Assembly: GCF_010730355.1 (NCBI RefSeq)
Contig: NZ_AP022576.1
Location: 6,155,860 to 6,219,859 of the forward strand
From: Mycobacterium florentinum
GTDB taxonomy: Bacteria; Actinomycetota; Actinomycetes; Mycobacteriales; Mycobacteriaceae
Direction: 5' to 3'
DNA: 64,000 bases
Position numbers and translations under genes: made by a program. The stretch's first letter is position 1; each line of letters begins with the position of its first letter. Shown in pieces: positions 26,715 to 35,058 of this stretch. A model generated the notes under the pieces. It did no database searches. It was not told the origin of the DNA and saw only the letters and a program-made list of their open reading frames with translations.

Positions 26715-27559
26715 TACGGCTGCTCGAGCAGCCGCAACGGGTGCAGGCCGTCGACGGCGCCGACGAACGGCGGATGGATGCTGTAGCCGATCATGCGTCG
26801 AATGTCGTCGGAGACGGTGCGGGCGACGTCGCGCGGGATCGACAGGGTGAACGATTCCATCGGCCGCAGCCACGGTTGGCAGTACTGGGCGGTGACGGCC
26901 AGCCGGGCGCGGTCGGTGGTGTTGGCGCCACCGCCGTGCCACAGCGTGCCGACGAAGAAGACGCACGAGCCCGCGGGCATGACGACGGGTATCGACTTGT
27001 CGTCGGGTCCGGGTGGTCGGGCGGGCCAGCGGTGGCTGCCGGGGAAGACCACTGTGGAGCCGTTGTCGGCGGTGAAGTCGTCGATGGCCCAGATGGTCGC
27101 GGCGGCCAGCGGCGGCCGGGGCCGCGGGATCGGGTAGAACCCGTCGTCGTGGTGGGGCAGCTGCGCGGCCTCGCCGGGCTGAATGTTGATGGCCTGCAAC
27201 GCCGAAAGCAGGTAGTTGGGCATCAACAGCCGATCGAGCACCGCCAGCACCCGCGGGTGATCGACCAGCCGGTCGCAGGCCCGGGTGCGGCTCAGCACGC
27301 TGTAGATGCGCTGGGTCTTATGGCCTTCGAAGGCGTTGCGGCCGGTGTGGTCGAGCCACGGTGTGACGACCTCGCGGATCTGTCGGCATTCGTCGGCGCT
27401 GAGCAGGTTTTCCCAGATGAGGTAGCCGTCGCGGTCCAGGGCGGCCATGTCGGCGTCGACGGTCGCCGGGTCGACGGAGGCGCCGCTGCTCGGGGTCCAC
27501 TTGTGCCGGCCGGCCAGGTCGTTCTTGAGGTCGTCCAGCGTCGTGACGGGGTCGTTCAT
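26714..27559 (-). CDS. Phytanoyl-CoA dioxygenase (PhyH) family protein
   Basis: 281 residues. A 2-oxoglutarate/Fe(II) oxygenase fold: metal ligands H and D in LPHHDDGF near residue 152 and the distal His in FVGTLWHGGGAN near 210; the 2-oxoglutarate-binding Arg is probably in TTDRARLAVTAQY. PhyH enzymes hydroxylate branched acyl-CoA or small molecules. ATG 27559 gives MNDPVTT; the frame extends upstream to 27631. Cotranscribed with the FAD oxidase: hydroxylation followed by oxidation of the new alcohol is a plausible joint role. Confidence 0.85.
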   Translation of the reverse strand: MNDPVTTLDDLKNDLAGRHKWTPSSGASVDPATVDADMAALDRDGYLIWENLLSADECRQIREVVTPWLDHTGRNAFEGHKTQRIYSVLSRTRACDRLVDHPRVLAVLDRLLMPNYLLSALQAINIQPGEAAQLPHHDDGFYPIPRPRPPLAAATIWAIDDFTADNGSTVVFPGSHRWPARPPGPDDKSIPVVMPAGSCVFFVGTLWHGGGANTTDRARLAVTAQYCQPWLRPMESFTLSIPRDVARTVSDDIRRMIGYSIHPPFVGAVDGLHPLRLLEQP

Positions 27560-27580
27560 GTATCCGACAGTGGCCCTGCT

Positions 27581-27595
27581 TTGACCGCCGGTCAA
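27581..27595. promoter_or_regulatory. 15-bp palindrome TTGACCGCCGGTCAA between divergent genes
   Basis: TTGACC, a 3-bp centre and GGTCAA form a perfect dyad in the 70-bp space between the PhyH gene (start 27559, minus) and the cyclase-hydrolase gene (start 27630, plus). Likely a binding site for a TetR- or MarR-like regulator encoded elsewhere. Confidence 0.5.
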
Positions 27596-27629
27596 GGACT
27601 TGACGTGGCGCGGTGGCATGCTTCTGTGC

Positions 27630-28962
27630 ATGGCGACCGTCCCCGAAACGGTCTACGCGCGAGACGGCGATGCCCATCTCGCCTATCAGGTCGTGTCCGA
27701 AAACGGTCCGGATCTGATGTTCGTCCCCACCGGCACGTTCCCGATCGACTTGCTGTGGGAGGAGCCGACCGTCGCCGGGCACCTGCGTCGGCTGGGGTCG
27801 TTCAGCCGGCTGATCATGACCGACCTGTTGGGGGTGGGCAGCTCGGATCCGGTGCCGATCCATGACCGTCCGGCGATGCAGGCGTGGACGGACGGGCTGG
27901 TCGCGGTGCTCGACGCCGTCGGCAGCGAGTGCGCGACCGTCTTCGGGATGTCCGAGTCGGCGCTTCCGGTGATGCTGCTGGCCGCGAGCCATCCGCACCG
28001 GGTGCGGTCCTTGGTGTTGTGCAGCGCGTACCCGCGGTTCCTGCGGGCCGACGACTATCCGCACGGGATGTCCGAACCGGCCTTCAGCCGGTATGTCGAT
28101 TCGTTCGGCGACACCGTCGGCAGGGGTGGGGTGGCGGATAACTTGGGGCCCAGTTTTGCCCGCGATCCCGGCAAGCGGCGCTGGTGGGCGCGCGGCGAGC
28201 GGTTGTCCGGTGGGCCCGGATATTTCAAGGAGATCTTCGATCTCTTCCTGCGCACCGACGTTCGGCCCGCGGTGGAAAGCATTCAGGCGCCGACGCTGCT
28301 GCTGCATCGCAGCGGCGACCGGCATACGAGGGTCGGCCACGGTCGGTACCTCGCCGAGCGGATCCCGCAGGCGCGGTTGGTGGAGCTCGACGGCGACGAC
28401 GATGTGTGGTTCGCCGGTGACGCCGATCGCGTGATCGACGAGATCGAATCCTTCGTCACCGGGGGTCGTGCGGCCGCGCCGACCGACCGGGTGCTGTCGA
28501 CGGTGATGTTCACCGACATCGTCGGGTCGACCGAACGCGCTGAGGCGCTGGGCGATGACGCGTGGTCGGCCGAGCTGGATGCGCACAACGAGATCGTTCG
28601 CAAGCACGTCGTGAGCGCGCGGGGTGAGGTCGTGAAGTTCACCGGCGACGGCGCGTTGGCGACGTTTGACGGGCCGGCGCGAGCTATCAACTGCGCGTGC
28701 GCGATTCGCGACTCGGTACAAGACCTCGGGCTCACTGTCCGCGCCGGTCTGCACACCGGCGAGGTAGAGATGGGTGACGGCCGTGCACGGGATCGCGGTT
28801 CACGTCGCGGCGCGCATCATGGCGATGGCGGGGCCGGGGGAGGTGTTCGTGTCCGGCGTGGTGCCGCCGTTGGTGCTCGGATCACGGATTGCGTTTGACA
28901 GCCGCGGGACGCACGAACTGCGGGGCGTGCGGGGTCGCTGGCCGGTGCTGGCGGTGGTCTAG
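27630..28962 (+). pseudogene. Alpha/beta-hydrolase fused to class III adenylate/guanylate cyclase, frameshifted
   Basis: Residues 1-285: an alpha/beta-hydrolase-like domain (VFGMSESALPVMLLAA around the nucleophile elbow). Residues about 290-445: a class III cyclase domain (TVMFTDIVGSTERAEALG, then GEVVKFTGDGALATFDGP). The first frame reaches RAGLHTGEVEM near 28770, where it is lost; the rest (VHGIAVHVAARIM...GRWPVLAVV) continues in another frame to 28962. One base fewer in the GGG at 28772-28774 would join them as HTGEVEMVTAVHGIAVH. Either a true frameshift or a sequence error. Start ATG 27630; the stop overlaps the convergent P450 stop. Confidence 0.78.
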
Positions 28963-30242
28963 CCCCTCGGCGTGAACGTGACCGGGAGTTTGGCGAGGCC
29001 CGTCATGCTCGGGTTGCTCATGTACTGGTGCGAGCCGTCTGTGACCTGGTAGTCGGGGATGCGGTCGAGGACGGCCTTGACCATCACCTCCGACATCAGC
29101 CGCGCCAGGTGCGATCCGATGCATCGGTGGGGGCCGAGCCCGAAGGCCAAGTGGCGGTTGGGTGTTCGGTCCAGGATGACCTCGTCGGGTCGGTCGAATT
29201 CTTTTTCGTCGTGGTTGGCGGAGAGCCAGCTGATGATGAGCCGGTCGTTCTTGCGGAGCTGTTGGCCGTTCAGTTCGACGTCTTTGGTGACCGTGCGGCT
29301 CAGGGAGCGGTTGACGCTGAAGTAGCGCAGGAATTCGTCGGTGGCGGTGCGGTAGAGCCCGGGGTTGTCGATGAGCTGTCGCCGCAGGTTTTGATGCGTG
29401 CCCAGATGTCTTAGCGTGAGCGCTGTTTGGGAGGTGGTGGTGTCGACGCCGCCGGCGATCAGGTTCCACAGGATATTGAGCAGCTGTTTGTCGTCGAGTT
29501 TTTGGCCGTCGAACTCGAACTGGATCAGGAAGCTGGTCAAGTCCTCTTTGGGCTTGGCCCGTCTGGTGGCGGCGTACTCGAGGACTTCTTGCATCATGGC
29601 CGGGACTTTGCCGATGGCGTCGGCGTATTCGGGGCTGTCTTGCGGGACGGCCATGACATTGTGAAAGAGCGTGGCGTAGAGGTGCCAGTTGTCCAGCGGC
29701 AGGCCCATCAGCTTCATCGTGAGGATGGCCGGGACCGGGCTGGCGTAGTCGAGGACGAGGTCCATCTCGCCCTTGTCGATGTGCCGGTCGAGGAACTCGT
29801 GCGCCTTATCCTCCATGAACGGCTTGAGCTTGTCGACGGCGCCGGGGGAGAAGAACGGGGCCAGCGCGTGCCGTAGGGCGAGGTGGTACGGGCCGTCTAT
29901 TTCACCGATGCCCAGGGCCGGTTGGCCTTCCGGGCGCGGGACGCCCATCTCGCCCTGGTAGTTCACGCCGTTGTCGGCGTTCGGTTCGTACTTGTGGGAG
30001 AAGGTGGCGTCGTCTTTCGCGGTTTGGCTGACGGCGTCGTAGCTGGTGAGATACCAAAACCCGTCGTAGTTCGTGTTCCAGGCGACAGGGCATTTTCGCC
30101 TGAGGGTGGCGTTGACGGAGTCTTGGTTTTCGTTGAAGGCGTCGGAGTGGTGGTCGAAGTCGACGATCGCGTCTTCGGCGACGTCGAGGCGGGACGATTG
30201 CTTTCTCACTATCTTTGCATTATTAAGCTTCTGGGCCCGCAA
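28959..30242 (-). CDS. Cytochrome P450
   Basis: 427 residues. I-helix motif LIAGGVDTTTSQ near residue 245, ExxR in DEFLRYF, heme loop FGLGPHRCIGSHLAR with Cys at residue 374. Long N-terminus (MRAQKLNNAKIV) without membrane anchor. The GVDTT variant of the I-helix suggests a subfamily different from the P450 at 390. No partner ferredoxin next to it; the glyoxalase gene starts 15 bp away, divergent. ATG 30242. Confidence 0.92.
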   Translation of the reverse strand: MRAQKLNNAKIVRKQSSRLDVAEDAIVDFDHHSDAFNENQDSVNATLRRKCPVAWNTNYDGFWYLTSYDAVSQTAKDDATFSHKYEPNADNGVNYQGEMGVPRPEGQPALGIGEIDGPYHLALRHALAPFFSPGAVDKLKPFMEDKAHEFLDRHIDKGEMDLVLDYASPVPAILTMKLMGLPLDNWHLYATLFHNVMAVPQDSPEYADAIGKVPAMMQEVLEYAATRRAKPKEDLTSFLIQFEFDGQKLDDKQLLNILWNLIAGGVDTTTSQTALTLRHLGTHQNLRRQLIDNPGLYRTATDEFLRYFSVNRSLSRTVTKDVELNGQQLRKNDRLIISWLSANHDEKEFDRPDEVILDRTPNRHLAFGLGPHRCIGSHLARLMSEVMVKAVLDRIPDYQVTDGSHQYMSNPSMTGLAKLPVTFTPRG

Positions 30243-30256
30243 CTGAAGTAGGAGCG

Positions 30257-30709
30257 ATGACTGAGCATCGAACGGTTTTCAACCACGTCGGCCTGTGCGT
30301 CTCCGATCGCGAGCGGTCGCGGCGGTTCTACGAGGGCCTGCTCGGTTTCCAGTTCTGGTGGGAGCTTGACCCACCCGACGGCCCGACCGCCAAACTTGTG
30401 CAGCTCCCGGAGCCGTTGGGTGTGCACGCGACCTATCTGGTGCGGGATGGCTTTGTGCTCGAACTGATGGACTACTCCAAGCGGGAGGTTCACACTGGGT
30501 CCGAGCGGGTCATGGATCAGATTGGGCTGACACACATTTCACTCTCGGTGTCGGATCTTCCCGGTGTGCTGGCTCAGGTTGCCTCGTTCGGGGGAGCGGT
30601 GGTCGACGGGACAGTGACCGACGCCATGGCGATGATCCGGGATCCCGACGGGCAACTGCTGGAACTGCTTTCGGACGGGTGGCTTTCGGCTCTGCCGCCG
30701 CGGCCGTAG
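30257..30709 (+). CDS. VOC (glyoxalase/bleomycin resistance) superfamily protein
   Basis: 150 residues, two beta-alpha-beta-beta-beta modules. NHVGLCVSDRERSRRFYEGLLGF at the start gives the first metal His; LTHISLSVSD near residue 95 gives the second, and DPDGQLLELLSD the Glu near 135. A metal-dependent lyase, isomerase or dioxygenase; substrate unknown. Start ATG 30257 with AGGAG upstream. Divergent from the P450 and possibly related to its substrate. Confidence 0.85.
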   Translation: MTEHRTVFNHVGLCVSDRERSRRFYEGLLGFQFWWELDPPDGPTAKLVQLPEPLGVHATYLVRDGFVLELMDYSKREVHTGSERVMDQIGLTHISLSVSDLPGVLAQVASFGGAVVDGTVTDAMAMIRDPDGQLLELLSDGWLSALPPRP

Positions 30710-31136
30710 TTTGTTCGTTCCTAAAAAAGATGTGTGTGTAGCGCGGTTGCTTCGCGCAGGCTGGCTACGAATTCATTCTCCGTTTGGGTAGTGACGGCTG
30801 ACGGGTGCGCATTAAGCAGGATTGTCGACTCTCGGGTTATCGTGCCGAGACATCGCTACTCCTACGTGAAGATGGGGAGTGCCATTCTGCCGAGATACCT
30901 GCTGAACTTTGCATAAGCGCCTCGGCATACGGGCTGCATTGCTACCTACCGTTGGAAGGCAGCTAATTCGGCGGCGGGCTCGACCGACGAGCGGGTTGCA
31001 ATACACCCCGAAGTGACCCCATTCGGGGCTACTAATCGGTATCTTGCTCATGGGCCGGGGTGCCAACCACGAACGGGCGACGCGGTAGCCACCAGCTGGC
31101 CTGTCCAATGATCACGTGGGTATGGAGAGGGCTTCG
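30710..31136. other. Intergenic region at the left edge of the defence island
   Basis: About 400 bp without a convincing gene; short frames here lack family features. Base composition changes from the G+C-rich left side to mixed sequence. It contains the 7-bp hairpin at 31006-31028 and a GGAGAGG Shine-Dalgarno before ATG 31137. No tRNA or integrase remnant was recognised. The promoter of the island operon should lie here. Confidence 0.6.
31006..31028. terminator. 7-bp hairpin upstream of the island operon
   Basis: CCCCGAA (31006-31012), a 9-nt loop and TTCGGGG (31022-31028). No U-tract. It may end transcription from the left flank or act as a regulatory dyad for the operon that begins at 31137. 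Confidence 0.35.
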
Positions 31137-31397
31137 ATGGCGCTCATCACCAGCTTTAGATTTCGTACTGACCGAACTATCAGCTTCAAGACGAAGGTCG
31201 AATGTGGCTGGACGTACGATCGATCCGTCGGTTCCTACCGGCTTCTCCAGCTCGAGACCTATGCCTCCGACGGCACGACAAGTCAGGTGCTTCAGATGGA
31301 TGGGGATCGGGCCGCCGAGCTCTTGAGAATTGTCGAAGAAGTGTTCCCAGGTCTAGCGAAGGCTACGCTCTCGTGCGGGGTCGGCGACGGGCAGTGA
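31137..31397 (+). CDS. Small protein of unknown function, first gene of the island operon
   Basis: 86 residues; no membrane segment. It has a beta-rich first half (MALITSFRFRTDRTISFKTK) and a helical end (DRAAELLRIVEEVFPG), a layout that would suit a small nucleic-acid-binding or regulatory protein, but the family is not recognised. ATG 31137 follows GGAGAGG by 6 nt, favouring it over GTG 31116. Its TGA overlaps the GTG start of the Z1 gene (GTGA), so it belongs to the same translational unit. Confidence 0.65.
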   Translation: MALITSFRFRTDRTISFKTKVECGWTYDRSVGSYRLLQLETYASDGTTSQVLQMDGDRAAELLRIVEEVFPGLAKATLSCGVGDGQ

Positions 31398-34066
31398 CGG
31401 ACACGATGCAAACGACTGATTTGGACACTCTCGCTGCTGAGGATCCGTACGTGAGGCAGCTTGCCCGAATCATCCGCGATAGCCCATCGTCGACGCTCGA
31501 TGACGCGGTCGCAGAGCTGGCCCAAATCGGCGACATCGCCAAGATCAACGAGGCTGCTGCACGCATACGTAAACTCAGCGACCTCATAAAGAATGCGCAA
31601 GTCCCAACTTCTGTTGTCGCCGGCAATATCGAGACGTGGTACCCAGGCCCTCGCGAGGAAGACCGGAATTGGTCCGCACTTGTCGAGATTCTGCGCGCTG
31701 ACGGCTGGGATGACGAGATGTTGAACGACTTGAATAACTCGTCAACGAAGGTCGTGGCGAATCTGCCAAACCCTGCCGGTCGGGGCGAGTATCACTGTCG
31801 TGGACTGGTCCTCGGGTACGTGCAGAGCGGCAAGACCACCAACTTCACTGCGGTGATCGCGAAGGCTGCGGACGCTGGCTACCGGCTTTTCATCATTCTT
31901 TCCGGAATTCACGATGCATTACGCCAGCAAACGCAAGACCGCCTTAACGAACAGCTCTGGGAGCCTCACAGCAATATTTGGCACCGCTTAACCGACGACG
32001 AAGACTTTAGGCCGACGGCCAACGTCGACGCGCTGCTATCTATTCAGCGCCAATGCGTGCTCGCGGTCGTCAAGAAGAATGGGGCACGGCTTCGTGCCCT
32101 CAAAAATTGGTTGTTTGGCGCCCGGCCGGAGGTCCTAGCGGCGTGTCCTGTGTTGATTATTGATGATGAGGCCGACCAGGCCACAGTTAACACTTCGAAG
32201 CCCGATCGGCAACCAACTCGGATCAACGGCCTGATACGCGAGATCGTCAACAAGGTCCCAAAATCGGCGTACGTGGGATATACGGCCACGCCGTTCGCAA
32301 ACGTTCTTATCGACCCGACTGACTACGAGGATCTCTACCCACGCGATTTCATCGTCGACCTTCCTCGACCGCTTCCATACATCGGCCCCGAAGCAATATT
32401 CGGCCGCGAAACGCTTGACTTCGACGACATGGATGTCGGCGACGATGGGAACAATTTCATCCGCACGGTACCAGAGGATGAACTCGATGATCTCCGGCCC
32501 AAGGGCGCTGCGAAGCGCTACCAATTCGAACCACGGATCACAGACAGCCTCGACGCGGCATTGCGGTACTTTCTGATGAGCACCGCAGCTAGGCGGCTGC
32601 GCGGCAAAGGGAATCGGCATGCCACGGCCCTAGTCCACACCTCCCAACACATCGATGTTCACGAGCGGACAGCACAGGCGATTACTGAGCACCTTGTTTC
32701 ACTGCGCGCGCGGTTATCCCGCAGAGACACTGTGCTTTTGGAGTCGCTCGAGCGCCAATGGGCTGATGAGTGTGCGGAGGTTCCCGCGTCCAATTTTCTG
32801 CATGAGGCCGTGGCGTGGTCGGAGCTCGTAGAAGCGTTGCCAGCGGTTGCTGGTGATGCCAAAGTCATTACTGATAACTCTCGAAGCGTCGAAAGGCTAT
32901 CCTTCGATGACTCGAACCCGCGCGTACTCATCGCTGTCGGGGGCAACACACTTTCACGAGGGCTGACTCTCGAGGGCTTGGCGGTCTCCTTCTTCGTTCG
33001 TAGCGCCTCCGCTTACGACACCCTGTTGCAGATGGGGCGTTGGTTCGGATATCGCAACGGGTATGCCGATCTGACCCGCATCTGGATGACAGACGAGATG
33101 CGGGCCTGGTTCCATCATTTGGCGACGGTGGAACAGGAAATTCGTTACGACGTAGAGAGATTGGAGGTCGAACACCTGACTCCAGAGCAGTTTGGTGTAC
33201 GCATCCGTACCCACCCAACCCTCGCGATTACCTCAGCTGCCAAGATGCAGCACGCAAAGACGGCACAAGCCTCGTACGCGGGACGTCGGTTGCAGACAAT
33301 TCTCTTCAATCACAAAGACGTCGAATGGCTTGGGGACAACGTCAGGGCAGCACGCGACCTTGTCTTTTCGGCGGCATCACTGCCGCGGTGGCACCCGAGA
33401 CATGGGATCACCATCTTCGAGGGCATCGATTCACAGAATGTAGTGAGCTTTCTTTCGGCATATCACTTCCACGAGAACAGCCGAGACCTTGACAGCCAGT
33501 TGATAAGCCTCTATATCCTGGACCGCTGCGCGGAAGGTGAACTGCTGCGATTCAACGTCGCGGTGATGGGACGCAGTTCAGACTCGGAGTATCTCGGCGC
33601 AGTCGATCTAGGCGTCGAGGGCACCGAGACCGGTTGCATAAACCGTGCTAGGTTACAGCAAATCGGCGGTGCGACCTATGCAGATATTAAGGCCCTCATG
33701 AGTCGCAATGATCGGGTTATCGATCTGAGGCTTCCTGATGGAACGCTGACCGCGGATACGAAACCTGCTGACCTGTCTAGGTTTCGGAACACGCCGGATA
33801 GCGGGGGTTACGGCGACGGGTCTGGCCTCATCCTCTTGTATCCGGTTTCGAAAGACAGCCGCCCAGTGCGTGGTTCTGTTAAGACACGCGAACCTCTGCA
33901 CGCGGCAATGCACGTCATCGGTGTAGGGCTCGTATTTCCGGAGAGCAGTAACAGCAGAGCCAACGTCGAATACCTCACTGCGGATGTCGCGTCAATGCTC
34001 GATATCGAAGTTGAAGTGCCAGACGACTCCGATGAACCTGTTGAGGCTGAAGTAGAGCCGGCGTGA
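31394..34066 (+). CDS. Z1-domain superfamily II helicase-like ATPase
   Basis: 890 residues. Walker A LGYVQSGKTTN near residue 140, Walker B LIIDDEADQATVNT near 254, motif III-like VGYTATPFANVL near 295 and the C-terminal helicase lobe with GGNTLSRGLTLEGL and LLQMGRWFGYRNGY near 548, which holds the Arg finger. The Z1 domain is the name-giving ATPase of MutL/MORC-Z1 restriction systems (Iyer et al. 2008) and of Mza. It probably translocates on or remodels DNA for the partner nucleases. Start GTG 31394, coupled to the preceding stop; the frame is open upstream to 31202. Confidence 0.92.
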   Translation: MTDTMQTTDLDTLAAEDPYVRQLARIIRDSPSSTLDDAVAELAQIGDIAKINEAAARIRKLSDLIKNAQVPTSVVAGNIETWYPGPREEDRNWSALVEILRADGWDDEMLNDLNNSSTKVVANLPNPAGRGEYHCRGLVLGYVQSGKTTNFTAVIAKAADAGYRLFIILSGIHDALRQQTQDRLNEQLWEPHSNIWHRLTDDEDFRPTANVDALLSIQRQCVLAVVKKNGARLRALKNWLFGARPEVLAACPVLIIDDEADQATVNTSKPDRQPTRINGLIREIVNKVPKSAYVGYTATPFANVLIDPTDYEDLYPRDFIVDLPRPLPYIGPEAIFGRETLDFDDMDVGDDGNNFIRTVPEDELDDLRPKGAAKRYQFEPRITDSLDAALRYFLMSTAARRLRGKGNRHATALVHTSQHIDVHERTAQAITEHLVSLRARLSRRDTVLLESLERQWADECAEVPASNFLHEAVAWSELVEALPAVAGDAKVITDNSRSVERLSFDDSNPRVLIAVGGNTLSRGLTLEGLAVSFFVRSASAYDTLLQMGRWFGYRNGYADLTRIWMTDEMRAWFHHLATVEQEIRYDVERLEVEHLTPEQFGVRIRTHPTLAITSAAKMQHAKTAQASYAGRRLQTILFNHKDVEWLGDNVRAARDLVFSAASLPRWHPRHGITIFEGIDSQNVVSFLSAYHFHENSRDLDSQLISLYILDRCAEGELLRFNVAVMGRSSDSEYLGAVDLGVEGTETGCINRARLQQIGGATYADIKALMSRNDRVIDLRLPDGTLTADTKPADLSRFRNTPDSGGYGDGSGLILLYPVSKDSRPVRGSVKTREPLHAAMHVIGVGLVFPESSNSRANVEYLTADVASMLDIEVEVPDDSDEPVEAEVEPA

Positions 34067-35058
34067 TCGACGAAGTCAGACTCGCATTCAGCGCCCTGAC
34101 CACGCATGGTGCGCCCAGTCCCACAGGACTTGCGGTCCTGCCCGTCAAATGCGGAGAAGGTGTGCTCGTTGGCCTCGACGATCAGTCGCGCCAGCACCTT
34201 TTACTAGCGACGAACGCCGGAATCGGTAAGACGCCGAATGTTACGACCCTCTCATTCACGACTAGAAGCCTTGTTATCGAAGGCCGAAGCGCCCTGTTCT
34301 TGGACATCACGTGCCTGTTCGCAGCGCTTTCGGAGGTTTTTGATCATTTCGCGGCAGCGGTGATCGAACGGATATCAGTTGGTGGTGAGGTGCCTGGGCT
34401 AGCGGTCGAGCATGTTGTTAACGGTTGGCGCGAGTTCCTCGTTCCTCCAACCGGTCCGCCGAGCCGGGACAAGTTAGCGGCAACCCTCGGAGAGCTGCTC
34501 GTTGTTCGAGATGCGATCAAAACCGGACGGAATCCTGATATCGGTTCTTGGGTGGGTCCTTTCGGTCAACGGCATGACTTTCGAAGCGGACCAACGGCTA
34601 TCGAGGTCAAGACGATACGTTCGCACTCTGGGTACCGCATAACAATCCACGGGGAGGACCAGATGTTGCCTCCTGACGGGGGCACCCTACATCTGCATCT
34701 GGTGCGGCTCGAGGAAGTCCACGGGGGGAGCACAAGCGTATCTGCCGTCGTCGATGAACTTCTGGCAGCAGGAGTTTCAGCGCAAAAGCTATTTTCTGCA
34801 CTGATGGCTAATGGCGTCGCGGCCGCAGACCTACCAGATACCGATAACGTGACATTCGAGGTTCGAGAGCGGGTGACTCTGCCGGTTGATGATCGCACCC
34901 CACGAATTGTGCCTGAGACGTTCGTTGGGGGTAAGCGTCCGAATGGCGTAGTGGACGTGAGCTATGTCGTCGATTTGGCCAGTGCGCTTGGTAATTCGCT
35001 CGCGCCAGTCGAGTACCAAGCACTCGTGGCCTCGCTAACCTTAGGAACCGCGACGTGA
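34063..35058 (+). CDS. PD-(D/E)XK motif nuclease (DUF4420-like)
   Basis: 331 residues. The nuclease core is visible: Glu in GELLVVRDAI near residue 143, the motif HDFRSGPTAIEVKT near 170-184 (Asp then E-x-K) and a following strand YRITIHGEDQM with the Gln or Glu often found in this fold. NCBI uses the name PD-(D/E)XK motif protein for Z1-linked members. The likely DNA-cutting subunit of the operon. GTG 34063 overlaps the Z1 stop (GTGA), and its own stop overlaps the next start in the same way. Confidence 0.85.
   Translation: MIDEVRLAFSALTTHGAPSPTGLAVLPVKCGEGVLVGLDDQSRQHLLLATNAGIGKTPNVTTLSFTTRSLVIEGRSALFLDITCLFAALSEVFDHFAAAVIERISVGGEVPGLAVEHVVNGWREFLVPPTGPPSRDKLAATLGELLVVRDAIKTGRNPDIGSWVGPFGQRHDFRSGPTAIEVKTIRSHSGYRITIHGEDQMLPPDGGTLHLHLVRLEEVHGGSTSVSAVVDELLAAGVSAQKLFSALMANGVAAADLPDTDNVTFEVRERVTLPVDDRTPRIVPETFVGGKRPNGVVDVSYVVDLASALGNSLAPVEYQALVASLTLGTAT

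Noticed and set aside
30734..30916. Small open frame of 60 codons before the island
   Set aside because: No Shine-Dalgarno, no family similarity and codon usage unlike both island and host genes.
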